DNA of 64,000 bases from Nansenia antarctica (GCA_963989245.1 OZ022339.1:55221295-55285294), one strand, 5' to 3'; counted from the stretch's first letter, positions 22,315-32,757 are shown. Numbers and translations are program-made. Notes: a model not told the origin generated them from the letters alone.

Positions 22315-23243
22315 CAGTTTTTCCCAATTGCTAAAACACAAAAGCCAATTCTCTAAACCAAATGACCAGTTCTCTAAACACATTTAATAAAACTAGCCCC
22401 CATTTGCCAAAACCATAAACACATTTCACATGAAGACACAATTCACAAAACCCAATCTTCCTTTTCTCATAAATCTAAACACATTTTGTCTTGCTAAAAC
22501 ACAAGTTGCAAAAAACTCAATACATAACATAACAACTCAAAATGTAAGACACTTGTTGCAAATTATTGTGGTGTGTATGTGTGTGTGGTATAGTTCCATA
22601 AATACATAAAAAAAACATCACACCCTGAACATTGTTTTCAGTGAGTATTGTTGTGTGTAATGGATCTTCTGTAGTGTTTGCATTGAGTTGTGATACAGTA
22701 CAGTAGTGTACATGTTACGGTACATGTGGGAATACAGTACATGTGGGAAAACTAGGGTTAGGGTTAGGGTTAAGGTTAGGGTTAGACATGCCAGCATGTA
22801 CCAAGTCACCCTAGCACCTAACCCTAACCCTAGTTTTCCCACATGTACCGTATTCCCACATGTACCGTAACATACATACTGTATTTTCTGTATATTTACA
22901 TACTGTTCATATGAAACACACAAATCTATGAATGCCCAATACTCTACAGTGATATATTCTGAGAACAGATACTGTAGGTTTCTAAAAATGTGCTTTGGCA
23001 GTTGTGAAAAAAAAGAACATTCTCACACACTGAACATTGTGTTTTCAGTTGTTTTGTTGTAGTCTGCGTATAGTGTTTACATTTTTGCAGGCTTTGAGCA
23101 GCTGTTTTGGTGTGAAAGTTTGAGTTTTGAAGAGAGAAGGTGTGGTTTTGTTTATGTAGCTTTAGAAAAGTGTGTTGTGTTTAGAGTTTTGGGAAAATGG
23201 AGGAAAGTTTTGTGAAATGTGTTTTAGCAATTGAGAAAAACTG
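22315..23243. mobile_element. Tc1/mariner-like non-autonomous element (CAGTTTTTC ends)
   Basis: The left end CAGTTTTTCCCAATTGCTAA and right end TTAGCAATTGAGAAAAACTG are inverted repeats, each flanked by TA (22313-22314, 23244-23245). There is no transposase. The interior is AT-rich with repeated AAACACA-type words and holds the large inverted repeat 22714-22871. Confidence 0.75.
22714..22871. repeat. Inverted repeat with telomere-like TTAGGG arms
   Basis: The left arm (GTTACGGTACATGTGGGAAT... then GGTTAGGG repeats) and the right arm (...CCCTAACCC... then GTACCGTAAC) are near-perfect reverse complements of about 53 bp with a roughly 50-bp loop. TACATGTGGGAA occurs twice in each arm. Confidence 0.85.
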
Positions 23244-24334
23244 TAAACATAATGACCAAAACCTGAAAGTGGTGTATTTTATCACACACCAATTCTTAAC
23301 AATGACACATTTATTGCTTATCATTCATTTTGCATCTCTAAACCACACAGTTAACAAATCACTAAATACAATTCTCTATGTTTGGCACAATCTTCTGTGA
23401 TAAGATCTCTTGTGTTCACATGGAAAACACTACCATTCAGAATGCTAATCTAAAACCACCAATCACACAATCACACTCCTCATATGGGCAAACACCTATT
23501 GCTTTTCAATTAGTAATCATAGTTTTAGCAATAAAAGGGCCAAAGGTGAGCTCTCCTGTGTTTAAATATATCTGAAGTATATCAGGGCTGAATCTGTCAT
23601 GCCAGACGATACTTTCCTCTCTGCTTGGCCAGGGAGAACATTGCCTGTGATGTCAACGAGGTCTTGTGGCCTTTGTGTTGACACACAATCACAACTGTGA
23701 CATTTTGAGCTCTTGTGAACCAAGATGTTCTCCAATTTCATAGTTGTAGATTAGATTAGATTCAACTTTATTGTCATTAGAGTATATGCAGAAGGCTTAT
23801 TTTCTTTTTTGCTATTGTTTGTTCTGTATGAAGAACACTTCACAAATCCAACTGTCATTACTGACATATGTACAGTATTTCAGAATTTAAGTTAAGTTAT
23901 ATTCTTGTATTTGTGTGTTTTATATTTGAGTATGAAAACATAACAGTTTATAACAGGCTACTGTACGTATGTAGTGTAACACTGAAAATGCAAAAGGCCG
24001 ACTGGTAATCTTATCATAGTACTGTTTTCATCTGATCAGAGTGTTTTCCATTGTGCACATCAGTGTTCAATTGGTTCTTACAAGTGTCTATTCATTTGAT
24101 GGTGTGTGTGTGTCATTTGATGACAAAATACATTTTTGAGAAGACATTATTTTGAATGCAGTGTTTGCTTTTGCAAGAGATTTGTGGAGTTTTTGGATTT
24201 GTGTTAAGAGTTAAGAGAAAATTAGCTATGCTTTGAGAAAACGTGTTAAAGCGATAGAGAAAAACTATAAAAGCTTATTCCGAGCCCCATATACCCATGG
24301 GCATTTAAGGAAAACTGACACTGTAACTGACATT
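23244..24334. other. Intron sequence with retroposon and transposon fragments
   Basis: About 23745-23790 is a minus-strand LINE tail (TTAGATTCAACTTTATTGTC). About 24235-24268 repeats the right end of the neighbouring Tc1-like element (GTGTTAAAGCGATAGAGAAA), suggesting a second, decayed relative. No genes. Confidence 0.45.
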
Positions 24335-24459
24335 GGGCCGGTTTCACAGACAAGGCTTAAGCCTAATCCTAGACTAAAAAACATCTTCAATGGAGATTTT
24401 ACATTGAAAGTGTGATTTAGTCCAGGACTAGGCTTAAGCCTTGTCTCTGAAACCGGCCC
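24335..24459. mobile_element. Foldback MITE (GGGCCGGTTTC ends)
   Basis: A 125-bp near-palindrome. GGGCCGGTTTCACAGACAAG pairs with the mirror CTTGTCTCTGAAACCGGCCC. It is flanked by ATT on both sides (24332-24334, 24460-24462), a 3-bp duplication compatible with PIF/Harbinger-type insertion. Confidence 0.8.
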
Positions 24460-24775
24460 ATTGTCTTTTGGTTGTCTCGTTTTATATCCGTCATGATGGA
24501 AAATAATATGGTGCAGTCTAAAATACTATTAATTTCAACAATAATGTGACTGAGCAACATGAAATAACAACTTCGATCCAACAGTTACAGAGCTAGTGTT
24601 CATTATAACGTCTAAAAAACATACATTTTCTATTGTACATGCAAAGTCAGTTTTTTTTCATTTTACTACTGCACAACTGCAACCAGAAAATGCCCAGGCC
24701 CAGAGGGTAGGAAAACAACTGACTTCATCTGAAAAATAATAATCTATCTGAACGGATCCGTGCTGTTACATGTAC

Positions 24776-24849
24776 CTCCTGCCTGATGGTTTCCTTTGGT
24801 AAAGCGTCGATTGCAGATAGCAACGTTTCCAGCCATGCATTGCTCACAA
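24776..24849 (-). CDS. ppp4r4: PPP4R4 exon C
   Basis: The acceptor TTCAACAG ends at 24850. The donor CAGGAG|GTACAT starts at 24775. It is 74 nt, phase 1 in and phase 0 out. It encodes VSNAWLETLLSAIDALPKET plus IRQE. This matches the PPP4R4 segment VSNAWLETLLSVIEVLPKET. It is short, but the identity is nearly complete. Confidence 0.94.
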
Positions 24850-24929
24850 CTGTTGAAGAAAAAGAGAAAATTATTTGCATTGCATTAAACATTACCTATT
24901 ACATTACGCATTCTGTTACAATGCTCCTT

Positions 24930-25248
24930 CAACGTGGAATGTACTTCAGAAAAAGTTGAAACTTAGCACGTTCATTCCACTCTCTGACTTTAAACTGTGT
25001 GTTAGAGACTTTGAATCATACATGCAAATGTGCTTAGGTTATCTTTTATAGGCTGTATCTGCTCACTGTTTCTGTTGCTTGTTTGTTGTTATTTTATGTT
25101 CTATATTGTATGTTTTTATACTGTATGTGGTGTCTTTTTTAATTAAGTGCTGCTTTTCCTGGCCAGGGCTCATTTGAAAAAGAGGCTACTGTCTCAATAT
25201 GACTACCCTGGTTAAATAAAGGATTAATAAAAAAAAAAAAAAAAAATT
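24930..25248 (+). mobile_element. LINE 3' tail fragment
   Basis: About 24950-25010 looks like a degraded RT C-terminus. The stretch 25155-25248 (AGGGCTCATTTGAAAAAGAG, CCTGGTTAAATAAAGG, poly-A) is the common 3' end of fish LINEs and their SINEs. Confidence 0.6.
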
Positions 25249-25262
25249 ACCATACCATATGT

Positions 25263-26536
25263 CAGGGGTCGGCAATAGGCGGCCCGTGGGCCATTGCTGG
25301 CCCATCACCAATAATATTTGGCCCAGCAGATTATTTTGAATATATTCACAATATCGGACGACAGTCCCACATATAGCGCCTATAATGTCCGAATAGAGAA
25401 TCGACCTCCACCTGAATAATGCTTATTGTACTTTTATCCATGTTGAGAGTGAATGACACAGGGACAGACAATCAGGCAGCGAAGCGCACTGATGCTGAAC
25501 CCCTCATGGTGAATCATAAGTAGGTGGACAACGCGTGGTGCTGAAATAGCCAACATGCGGTGTGTAGTTTGAAAAAAACAACACGAGCTCAGTAAACCAT
25601 TCAAACGTAATGTTTACGTATATACAGTATGTGACTGCAACACACATATGAACAGTAACAAAGCAAATTCTGTTTAATTTTCTGAAAAACATTGACAACA
25701 AAATCGGCGCAAACAAAAAGCATCTCCCATCGGTCATTATTTGCTTGATATCTGGTGATATGGACGTCACTTTAATCCGCAGGCAGTTCTCAAGGTTTTT
25801 ATGCATCAATCGATTCCTCTCGTGCGTCTTTATCACATTCATTGACGAAAAGGACGACTCGCATGTATAGAAAGGGAACATTGTGAGCATGTAAAATGTG
25901 AGTCTCACAACAGCTTTGCATTGATGAAACCAGGTAGGATGAATGCATAGTTCGCTGTCCATTCCTCTTTAAATGCCCTGTTTTCACCGTCAACTTTCCT
26001 CTTTAGACCTTTGGAGAGTGACATTATGTTTCTCTTGCTAGCTAGCAGGTTAAATGTTTAGCTAACTTCACCCGACACGCAAACAACCAATCCAATAATA
26101 ATGTGACCTTGTCTGGGAGGAGGGGGGAATAATTATCAGAACAAAAGTATGTTAAATAATTATTAGAATAAGTTAGGCTGCGCTACATCGTCAGTCCACA
26201 CATTTATTATAAAAAAATATGGAAAAGGGTGAAACTACGTTTCAACGTTGTTGAGAATCACAACACAAACTCGCTAGTCAAAATACTGCAACGTAATGGA
26301 TTGGACTGCTACCTAGTTAACTAGAACACTACTTTAAATTGTAAGCAGGCTCACAAAACAAGCTGTGTTAGTTGACTAGCGATGTGTACATTTTTCGAAA
26401 GAAAAGTCAAAGCATTAGAACGTGTCACATTTTTTAACAATCAATTACTTAAATTAGCCTTTGATTATGTTCGGGCCCGCCATCTAGTCGCTCAAAATTT
26501 TTTGGGCCCGAGGCCAATCTTAATTGCCGACCCCTG
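25263..26536 (-). mobile_element. hAT deletion derivative, copy 2
   Basis: The ends CAGGGGTCGGCAATAGG / TTGCCGACCCCTG are flanked by an 8-bp duplication CCATATGT (25255-25262, 26537-26544). It is the same family as 7221-8671, in reverse orientation. It includes the same truncated transposase start and a C-terminal piece (FPFYTCESSFSSMNVIKTHE, then MHKNLENCLRIKV) on the minus strand. The two copies differ by indels. Confidence 0.9.
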
Positions 26537-26576
26537 CCATATGTGTTATTAACATAACACAGTTCAGTGATGCTAT

Positions 26577-26800
26577 GGCCTTGACATGTGAAAACCCTGT
26601 AATGATGCAGGGCCTTGACTTGTGAAAACCCTGTAATGATGCAGGGCCTTGACTTGTGAAAACCCTGTAATGATGCAGGGCCTTGACTTGTGAAAACCCT
26701 GTAATGATGCAGGGCCTTGACTTGTGAAAACCCTGTAATGATGCAGGGCCTTGACTTGTGAAAACCCTGTAATGATGCAGGGCCTTTACATGTGAACCCT
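26577..26800. repeat. 34-bp minisatellite
   Basis: About 6.5 head-to-tail copies of a 34-bp unit containing TTGACTTGTGAAAACCC and TGTAATGATGCAGGG. Copies are almost identical except at the ends (ACATGTG variants). Because 34 is not a multiple of three, each strand shows repetitive but meaningless peptide frames. Confidence 0.95.
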
Positions 26801-27109
26801 GTGCCAGAGAGCATAGTGCCTTTCCAACTTGCAGCCCACCAGTGACGGTAAGTCAACACAGCAAAACTGCATCATACATTCAAATTGCTGCATTTACACC
26901 TTCACTCACCCACTGAGGGTGAAATGTCAGGCACCAAGCACATTCAGCAGATGGGTGAGAGGCTGTAATCCTGGGACAGCAGGATCCTGCATCTACAACC
27001 TGAGCGATCAGCAAGGCTAGCATTTTGTGATTTTTGAACAATTCGGTAAAAGTGATTCCTACAGGGTAGGTGCCACAGGAACCATGTCCAATGCACACAG
27101 CATGTTTTT

Positions 27110-28574
27110 CAAGACCCTGCGTAAATAAAGGGACAGTGAAGCATTTTCTTCTTTTTGTGGCTCTACACTCCATCAATCACAGTTACTATGAGATTTATGT
27201 AGAGCTTTTCAGCTTTTATTTGAGGGTATTCGAGTATCGGGTGTTTGTGTACATATTGGTTTCACCATTCATCAATTACAACACTTTTTAAACATAGTCC
27301 TCCTATTTTAGACCACCAAATGTTCATCAAATGTCCAAATTAAGCAGTCATGTTTAGTATGTGGTCGACTATCTTTTGCATGCAATGACTGAACTATTGA
27401 CCCAACCAGAAGCTGGGTAACTTCTCTGGTAATGCTCTGTCACAACTGTACTGCAGCCATCTTCAGTTGTTTGTTTTTAGGACGTTCTGCCTTCGTCTTC
27501 AATAGGATTTAAATCTGGAGATTCACTTGGCCAGTTAAGAACTTTTGGCTGTGAAAAACTCCCTTTTTGCTATGACAGTATGTTTTGGGTCATTGTCCTG
27601 CTTTATTATGAAGCGCGCCAATGAGTTGAGTCATTTGCTTGTACTTGGACTGACAAGATGTTTCTGTACACGTCAGAATTCAGTGACATCATCAGTGAAG
27701 ACAAGTGAGCCAGTTCCAGTGGAAGCCATATATTCCCAAGCCATAACACCACCTCCTCCATTTCATAGATGAGGTGGTGTGCTGTGGATATTGGACAGTT
27801 CCTTTTTTTCTCTACACTTTATTCTTGTCATCACACTGGTACTAATGCTAATCTTTGTCTCATCTCTCCTCTAGGCCTTTTTTCAGAACCTGTTGGCTCT
27901 TTCAGCAAACCGTAACCTGGCTATCCTGACTTTGTGGCTAACTATTGGTTTGCACCTTGCAGTGTAGCCTCTCTAAGTCTTCTGTAGATGGTAGTCTCTG
28001 ACACATTCACGTCTACCTCCTGGAGAGTGTTCCCAATCTGTGGGACAGTTGTTTTGGGGGTTTTCTTTATCATGGTGAGCATTCTTGCGATTTCTAAGCT
28101 CAACAGTGCTTTCTTTCCTTTTAATGATGTTCCAAACTGGTGGTTTTGGTAGGTTTAAGGTTTTGGCTTTGGGCTATTTATGATAGATGCTTTTTTTCTT
28201 TTCTTTTTTTAGCTTCCCTGACATCTTTTTGGTCCTCATGTTGACAGACACCAATCACAGACTCCAAAGCCAAATGCAAAGCCTAGAATCAATACTAGAC
28301 ATTGAGAGCTCTTTTGTGACTGTACAAATTATGTGATGGAACACACCTGACGAACCAGAAACACAAGCTAGTTGTCCCATTACTTTTAGATACCCTGAAA
28401 TAGGGAGACTATGCATAACTGTTGTGTTGTGATTTCTAAATGGTGAAATCAATATGTACACAAATACAATCAAAAGCTATTCTATTTTATCCTCATGGTA
28501 GTCAAGTAGATTTCAAATCAGTGTGTATAGAGCCAAAAGAACAAATGCTTCCCATTCCTTTACACAGGGCACTG
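27110..28574 (-). mobile_element. Tc1-like transposon, decayed
   Basis: The right end CAGTGCCCTGTGTAAAGG (read on minus) borders TA at 28575-28576. The left end near 27110 (CAAGACCCTGCGTAAATAAA) is a degraded mirror. The minus strand encodes pieces of a Tc1-type transposase from MRTKKMSGK (about 28240) through NDPKHT (about 27575), with many stops. It is the same terminal family (CAGTGCCCT) as the element at 44029-46094. Confidence 0.75.
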
Positions 28575-28702
28575 TATATTAACCCGCTTTACTTCCTGAA
28601 AAAGTATTGCTAAATTAAATTAACTACTTTTTTTCAAAGAATTCTATACATTATCATGGCAGGTTTCATTTTACATAGCCACGATAAAAGTGTGACAATG
28701 GC

Positions 28703-28799
28703 AGACCTGGGTCAAATACATTGCGTTTTTTACTTTCACTTTTGATACTATTCCATTGGTTCCATTGGCTCAGGTACACTACGTATTTGATCCAGGTCT
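28703..28799. mobile_element. Small foldback MITE (AGACCTGGGTCAAATAC)
   Basis: AGACCTGGGTCAAATAC at the left pairs with GTATTTGATCCAGGTCT at the right, about 97 bp in total. It is a common short palindromic fish repeat. It lies about 90 bp downstream, in gene sense, of exon B. Confidence 0.75.
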
Positions 28800-28886
28800 C
28801 ACCAGTTAATGTGAAATTATAAGACTTGGTCAGTAACTAGCTGTCCGTGTTTAATAATTTGTGGCATCAATAGCAATGGTGCCAAC

Positions 28887-29034
28887 CTGCGTCTCTGTGG
28901 TCCAGGTTGAGGAGAACAATCTGTAGGATAGAGTGGGTGTGCGTCTGGATGAGGACAATGTCATCCTGAAGGACCGTCAGGAAGGAGCCCGCCGCTGCTA
29001 GCTGCATCTCCCCCCCGGCGACATGTAGTACTTC
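28887..29034 (-). CDS. ppp4r4: PPP4R4 exon B
   Basis: The acceptor TTACACAG ends at 29035. The donor GCAG|GTTGGC starts at 28886. It is 148 nt, phase 0 in and phase 1 out. It encodes EVLHVAGGEMQLAAAGSFLT, VLQDDIVLIQTHTHSILQIV and LLNLDHRDA. This aligns to PPP4R4 ALHVAGVEMQLTAAMSFLTI and HSFLQVILLHLEHRD. The exon is more GC-rich than the AT-rich flanks. Confidence 0.94.
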
Positions 29035-29713
29035 CTGTGTAACAGGGCCGGGGAATTGGCGGATTGTAGAGTTTGATCGACATTTGTGATTAGTTAACGT
29101 TGATATTTAATCATATGATACAGTGAATAAAGGTGTGCGATTTTGATGGCCATCTGCCAGTTAGTATTGATAATGAGTCAAATGATGAACGTGAATAATG
29201 CGATTTTGATAGAAAATGTCTATCAAGTATTGTTCAAATTCTGTGGCTATTAAACAATGAAAATGGCAAAATGTAACCTAGTCAGTCAATTTGCTTCCAA
29301 GTCAACGAAAATCCCAATACATTTTTCCCATCAGGATTTGTTCAAAGAAGTAATATAAGCGTTGTATGATGTATGCGTAGTTTCGTAGATGTTTTATTTT
29401 CAGATTAAATTGCATTTGGTTCTGGTAACCGTTTCTCCATGATTTGGTCTCCATGTCAAAAGTTGTAAATAAATAAGCTAATTTAGAGATGGGAGATAGC
29501 TAACTTAAAGATGAATGCCAGACAGCACTTATATTAGCATTTAGAAAAATCACTATGGATACAATTAACGGGGATTTTCGACTTGAAGCGATTTTCGAAT
29601 TGAACAAAATACATTTTGAGGGCATGCTTTGGAGCCCATACTCTGTTACATTATCAGTGAGAATGATGGGATTTTGAATGAAGCTCAGACTGAAGAAAGT
29701 AATTTTGGCCCAC
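29035..29713 (-). other. PPP4R4 intron A-B (679 bp)
   Basis: Unique-looking AT-rich intron without recognisable repeats. Confidence 0.8.
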
Positions 29714-29816
29714 CCTGACTTTTGGCACTACCCGCCGGAAAGTCTCTGCCGGATTCTGACGCACCAGATTTGGCAGATTGACTATTACACTGGCCCTCTG
29801 GATGTCTTGACCTGAG
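29714..29816 (-). CDS. ppp4r4: PPP4R4 exon A (first exon recognised)
   Basis: The donor CAGG|GTGGGC starts at 29713. Two acceptors are possible: CCAG before 29816, or CTCAG before 29811. It encodes SGQDIQRASVIVNLPNLVRQ and NPAETFRRVVPKVR, the counterpart of PPP4R4 GQDVQGTSVIANLPFLMRQN. It ends in phase 0 and joins exon B directly. Residues upstream of this point (in mammals about 75, including the start) were not found in 30-64 kb on the minus strand, so the initiating exon is either missed or beyond the window. Confidence 0.92.
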
Positions 29817-29829
29817 CTGGAGAAACAGA

Positions 29830-30133
29830 ACCACAGAAAAGAAAAAGTAAGTAGGTGACATAAAATAAAGTAAACAATAAGAAGGCAGGTACAGTAGGTA
29901 GATGACATTAACTGCTACCTTGACTAGGAGGACAGAAACCATACAGTACAGTACATGAACAGGGTATACTCGGTCAGCAGGCTGGGTCAGATCTGGTCTT
30001 GTGGTGGCACATATGGTTGACCGGAAATGGCAAGTGAAATACTCATTAGGACACTTTATTAGGAACACCTGTACACCTGTCAACAGTCCAAGCTGGTGGA
30101 GGTGGTGTACTGATGTGGGGAATGTTTTTTGCC
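29830..30133. other. Sequence upstream of exon A, nothing recognised
   Basis: I see no coding sequence, RNA gene or repeat boundary. A short ACTCATTAGGACACTTTATT run near 30040-30060 resembles common retroposon debris. Confidence 0.4.
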
Positions 30134-30269
30134 CGGGGCTTCTCTCGGGATTATTCGATTTTGAATTGGAAACCCTATGGTTACCCTAACCCTAACCCTA
30201 ACCCTAAATGTGGCCTAACTAATTAATGCAAGTGCAATTCAAAATGGAATAATCCCGAGAGAAGCCCCG
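30134..30269. mobile_element. MITE with perfect 23-bp ends and telomere-like core
   Basis: CGGGGCTTCTCTCGGGATTA (30134 onward) is repeated inverted up to 30269, giving 23 matching bases. The interior contains four tandem CCCTAA units (about 30184-30207). It is 136 bp long and has no coding capacity. Confidence 0.8.
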
Positions 30270-30724
30270 ACAGGCGCACATAACAGGCGCACATAACAGG
30301 CGCACCCCTGCGCTATCAGAACGAGCTACCCCAATGTCACGTCGGAATTCGACGTTTGGATGCAAATGTCACGTCGGAATTCGACGTTTGGATGCGATCT
30401 CACGTCAGAATTCGACGTTTAAGACCCATGTCAAACTCTCATGCAGTACCACATAACGACACCTGGGGTCGCACGTCAAACTCTCATGCAGTACCACATA
30501 ACGACACCTGGGGTCGCACGTCAAACTCTCATGCAGTACCACATAACGACACCTGGGGTCGCTTGACACAACGGCAGGCGGGGAACATAGGACCCTTTTT
30601 CGGAAGCGGGGAACATAGGACCCATTTTCGGAAGCGGGGAACATAGAACCCTTTTTCGGAAGCGGGGAACCGGGGAACATAGGACCCGGGGAATATAGGA
30701 CCCGGGGAACATAGGTACGCTCCC
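30270..30724. repeat. Consecutive short tandem-repeat blocks (14, ~31, 45 and 28 bp units)
   Basis: Four unrelated repeat blocks abut. CAGGCGCACATAA units lie at 30270-30305. Three ~31-bp units with ACGTCGGAATTCGACGTTT lie at about 30335-30420. Three 45-bp units with CTCATGCAGTACCACATAAC start at 30432, 30477 and 30522. GGGGAACATAGGACC units of 28 bp start near 30579, 30607 and 30635, then shorten to 19-20 bp up to 30715. Copies within each block are nearly identical. Confidence 0.9.
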
Positions 30725-30732
30725 CCAGTGCC

Positions 30733-31145
30733 GACTATCCCAGCCTGTAGCTAGCTATTCTAGCTTTGAGCTGCAGTCCTTTGTACTGACTCTGTCGTCC
30801 CCCGTATTCTGTGCTGTCATCTATCATCCGGCTAAATTCAATAAGGACTTTATCAATTACTTTGCTGAGTTCCTCTCTGGGATCATGGTGAAATATGACC
30901 ATATTCTAATCTGTGGCGATTTTAATGTCCATGTTTGTTGTCAATCACAACCCCTGTCCCGGGACTTCCTGAATCTCATTGATTCGTTTAATCTTATGCA
31001 GTCTGTTACTGGCCCAACGCACGATAAAGGACACACCTTAGATCTTATTTTATCGTCTGGGTTATCTGTCTGTATAAATGACATATGTGCGTCTACCTCC
31101 AGAAAATCATTCAGAGAAAGAGGACCGCTCCGACGGCACGTCTGA
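30733..31145 (+). mobile_element. L2-like LINE endonuclease fragment
   Basis: The frame shows FCAVIYHPAKFNKDF, DHILICGDFNVHV and GPTHDKGHTLDLILSSGL, the middle and C-terminal motifs of the apurinic-type endonuclease of L2-clade elements. The GDFNVH motif supplies a catalytic Asp/Asn. Both the N-terminus and everything after SVCINDICAS are missing, so only a piece of the element survives. Confidence 0.8.
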
Positions 31146-32217
31146 TTGTCTCCACCAAGATCCTATCATAACCTGAGGACAGACAAATCCCAACCTCCAT
31201 TCGGTGAGCTGTTGAAATTCAGATTTCTGAATAAAATATAAAATCTGAGCGTGAAACAGGAAAATACTGACTTCTGAGTCATCAAGAGCAAAACCTAGTG
31301 CTGTGCGGTACGAGTTAAACTGGGTTTAACTTTTGTGGGATAACAGGCCTTTCCCAGTACTAGACACGCAGAGGTTAGTCCTCTGTTTTTGTTGACTGGG
31401 TCACATTAAGTGTTGTGCCGCACGGAACAAGTTAAGCTGGGTTTAACTCTTGTAGGAAGACCGTGTCTTCCAGAAAAAGACATGCAGAGGTTCGAGTCCT
31501 CTGTTTGTGGTGTGCAGTGTTGAACAAGTTAAACTGGGTTTAATTTCACTGGAAGAGGTTAGTCCTTTGTTTTCGTGACCGGGTCACATAAGTGCTATAC
31601 AAGTTAACATAAGTAACATAACAAGTTACAAGTTACATAAGTGCTATACAAGTTAAATCAGATTTGGCTTTTAGAACCCAGAACACTGATAGAGGTTAGA
31701 GTCCTCTTTGACAGGGTTGCAGTGTTGAAAGGTTTTTACTTAACCAATAAAAGAATTATCTGAACAATTGACAGAACTGGTTCAAACACTTGACAAGTTA
31801 TTAGGATCATTAACAGCACTCACAGAGCCATTATTGGGTTCAACTATATCAAATGAGTATAAGTATAATTTTTGTGAATTATTATACTCATTATCTCTAA
31901 CATTAGGGTATTTATAAGCTGGTACATCTGGTATCTCGCAGTGTATGATGTTACAGATGTACTACAGTTTATAAACTTGGAGCATGAGACTACGCGGTGT
32001 ATTGAAGTGCATGCTATTCAAGAAAACCGGAGCAGGAAATAAGGTAGCCTTGAGCCTATGAGCAGGTGGGTCAAGGCAAAGTTCCAATTTAGAGGCAACA
32101 ATAGCCTATACGGTGTCCAGTCTTATAATGGGTGAGCCAGTCCTTATGATTGGGTAGGACTGGTTCTATAATGGGTAGACTGGATATCAGGGTTCAGTAG
32201 GTCAACAGGTTAAGGTA
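31146..32217. other. Non-coding stretch with degenerate tandem repeats
   Basis: From about 31268 to 31735 three to four diverged ~130-bp units recur. Each has AGTTAAACTGGGTTTAACT or a variant followed by GCAGAGGTTCGAGTCCTCTG or a variant. From 31740 to 32217 I recognise nothing; a few short repeats (AGTCTTATAATGGG-like) occur at 32100-32180. Confidence 0.5.
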
Positions 32218-32369
32218 CAGGGTTCGACGTTAAGGTTTTTTCAGACTTGCCCTGCAGGGCAAGTACTTCTCAAATCTACTTGCCCCATCTACATTTTGCC
32301 TACCGTTGCCAGCTGTGCAGCGCATAGACTTCTTTCACAAATGCACTTAAAAACACTAAAGAACACCAG

Positions 32370-32757
32370 TTTTTAAGCCACTCCAGGTTCTGGGCCCTGG
32401 ACAGTCTGGACGGATTGATGGCAGCTGCTGGACTGAAAAAAAAATCAGGTGTAGTGCTGAGGCACAAATATGTACATTTCAAGCCTGCAAACTGCGATAC
32501 TTTAAATAAATGTGCAATAACACTATGTGCAATATGACAACCCTAGTCGTCTATCTGTACAGTATAGTGGATAGTGTACATAGCCTTTATTTATGTAAAT
32601 CAGCTCCTTCCCTTCTTGTGTTTTTTTTTTTTAAAGTTTTTTTTTCTTTCCTAACACCAGGGGAGCCCCCCCTCCTAAATTTCGTTGTTTGGTACCTGTA
32701 CTGTAGCAATGACAATAAAGACCATTCATTCATTCATTCATTCATTCATTCACAACA
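32370..32757 (+). mobile_element. Rex1 3' end fragment with (CATT)n tail
   Basis: It matches the reverse complement of the 3' untranslated end of the 58 kb Rex1 (57915-58240). Shared pieces include TGTACATTTCAAGCCTGCAA, ATATGACAACCCTAGT and GGTACCTGTACTGTAGCAAT. It ends in ACAATAAAGACC and a (CATT)n run at 32724-32757. Confidence 0.85.

Noticed and set aside
26577..26800. CRISPR-like regular repeats.
   Set aside because: Units are contiguous with no unique spacers, and the genome is vertebrate.
26449..26859. Minus-strand frame encoding a repetitive peptide.
   Set aside because: It is the 34-bp minisatellite read through; the unit is not a multiple of three and no conserved protein is encoded.
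30356..30712. Repetitive frames on both strands across the tandem-repeat stack.
   Set aside because: The 45-bp unit keeps frame by chance, while neighbouring blocks do not; there is no start context or similarity.
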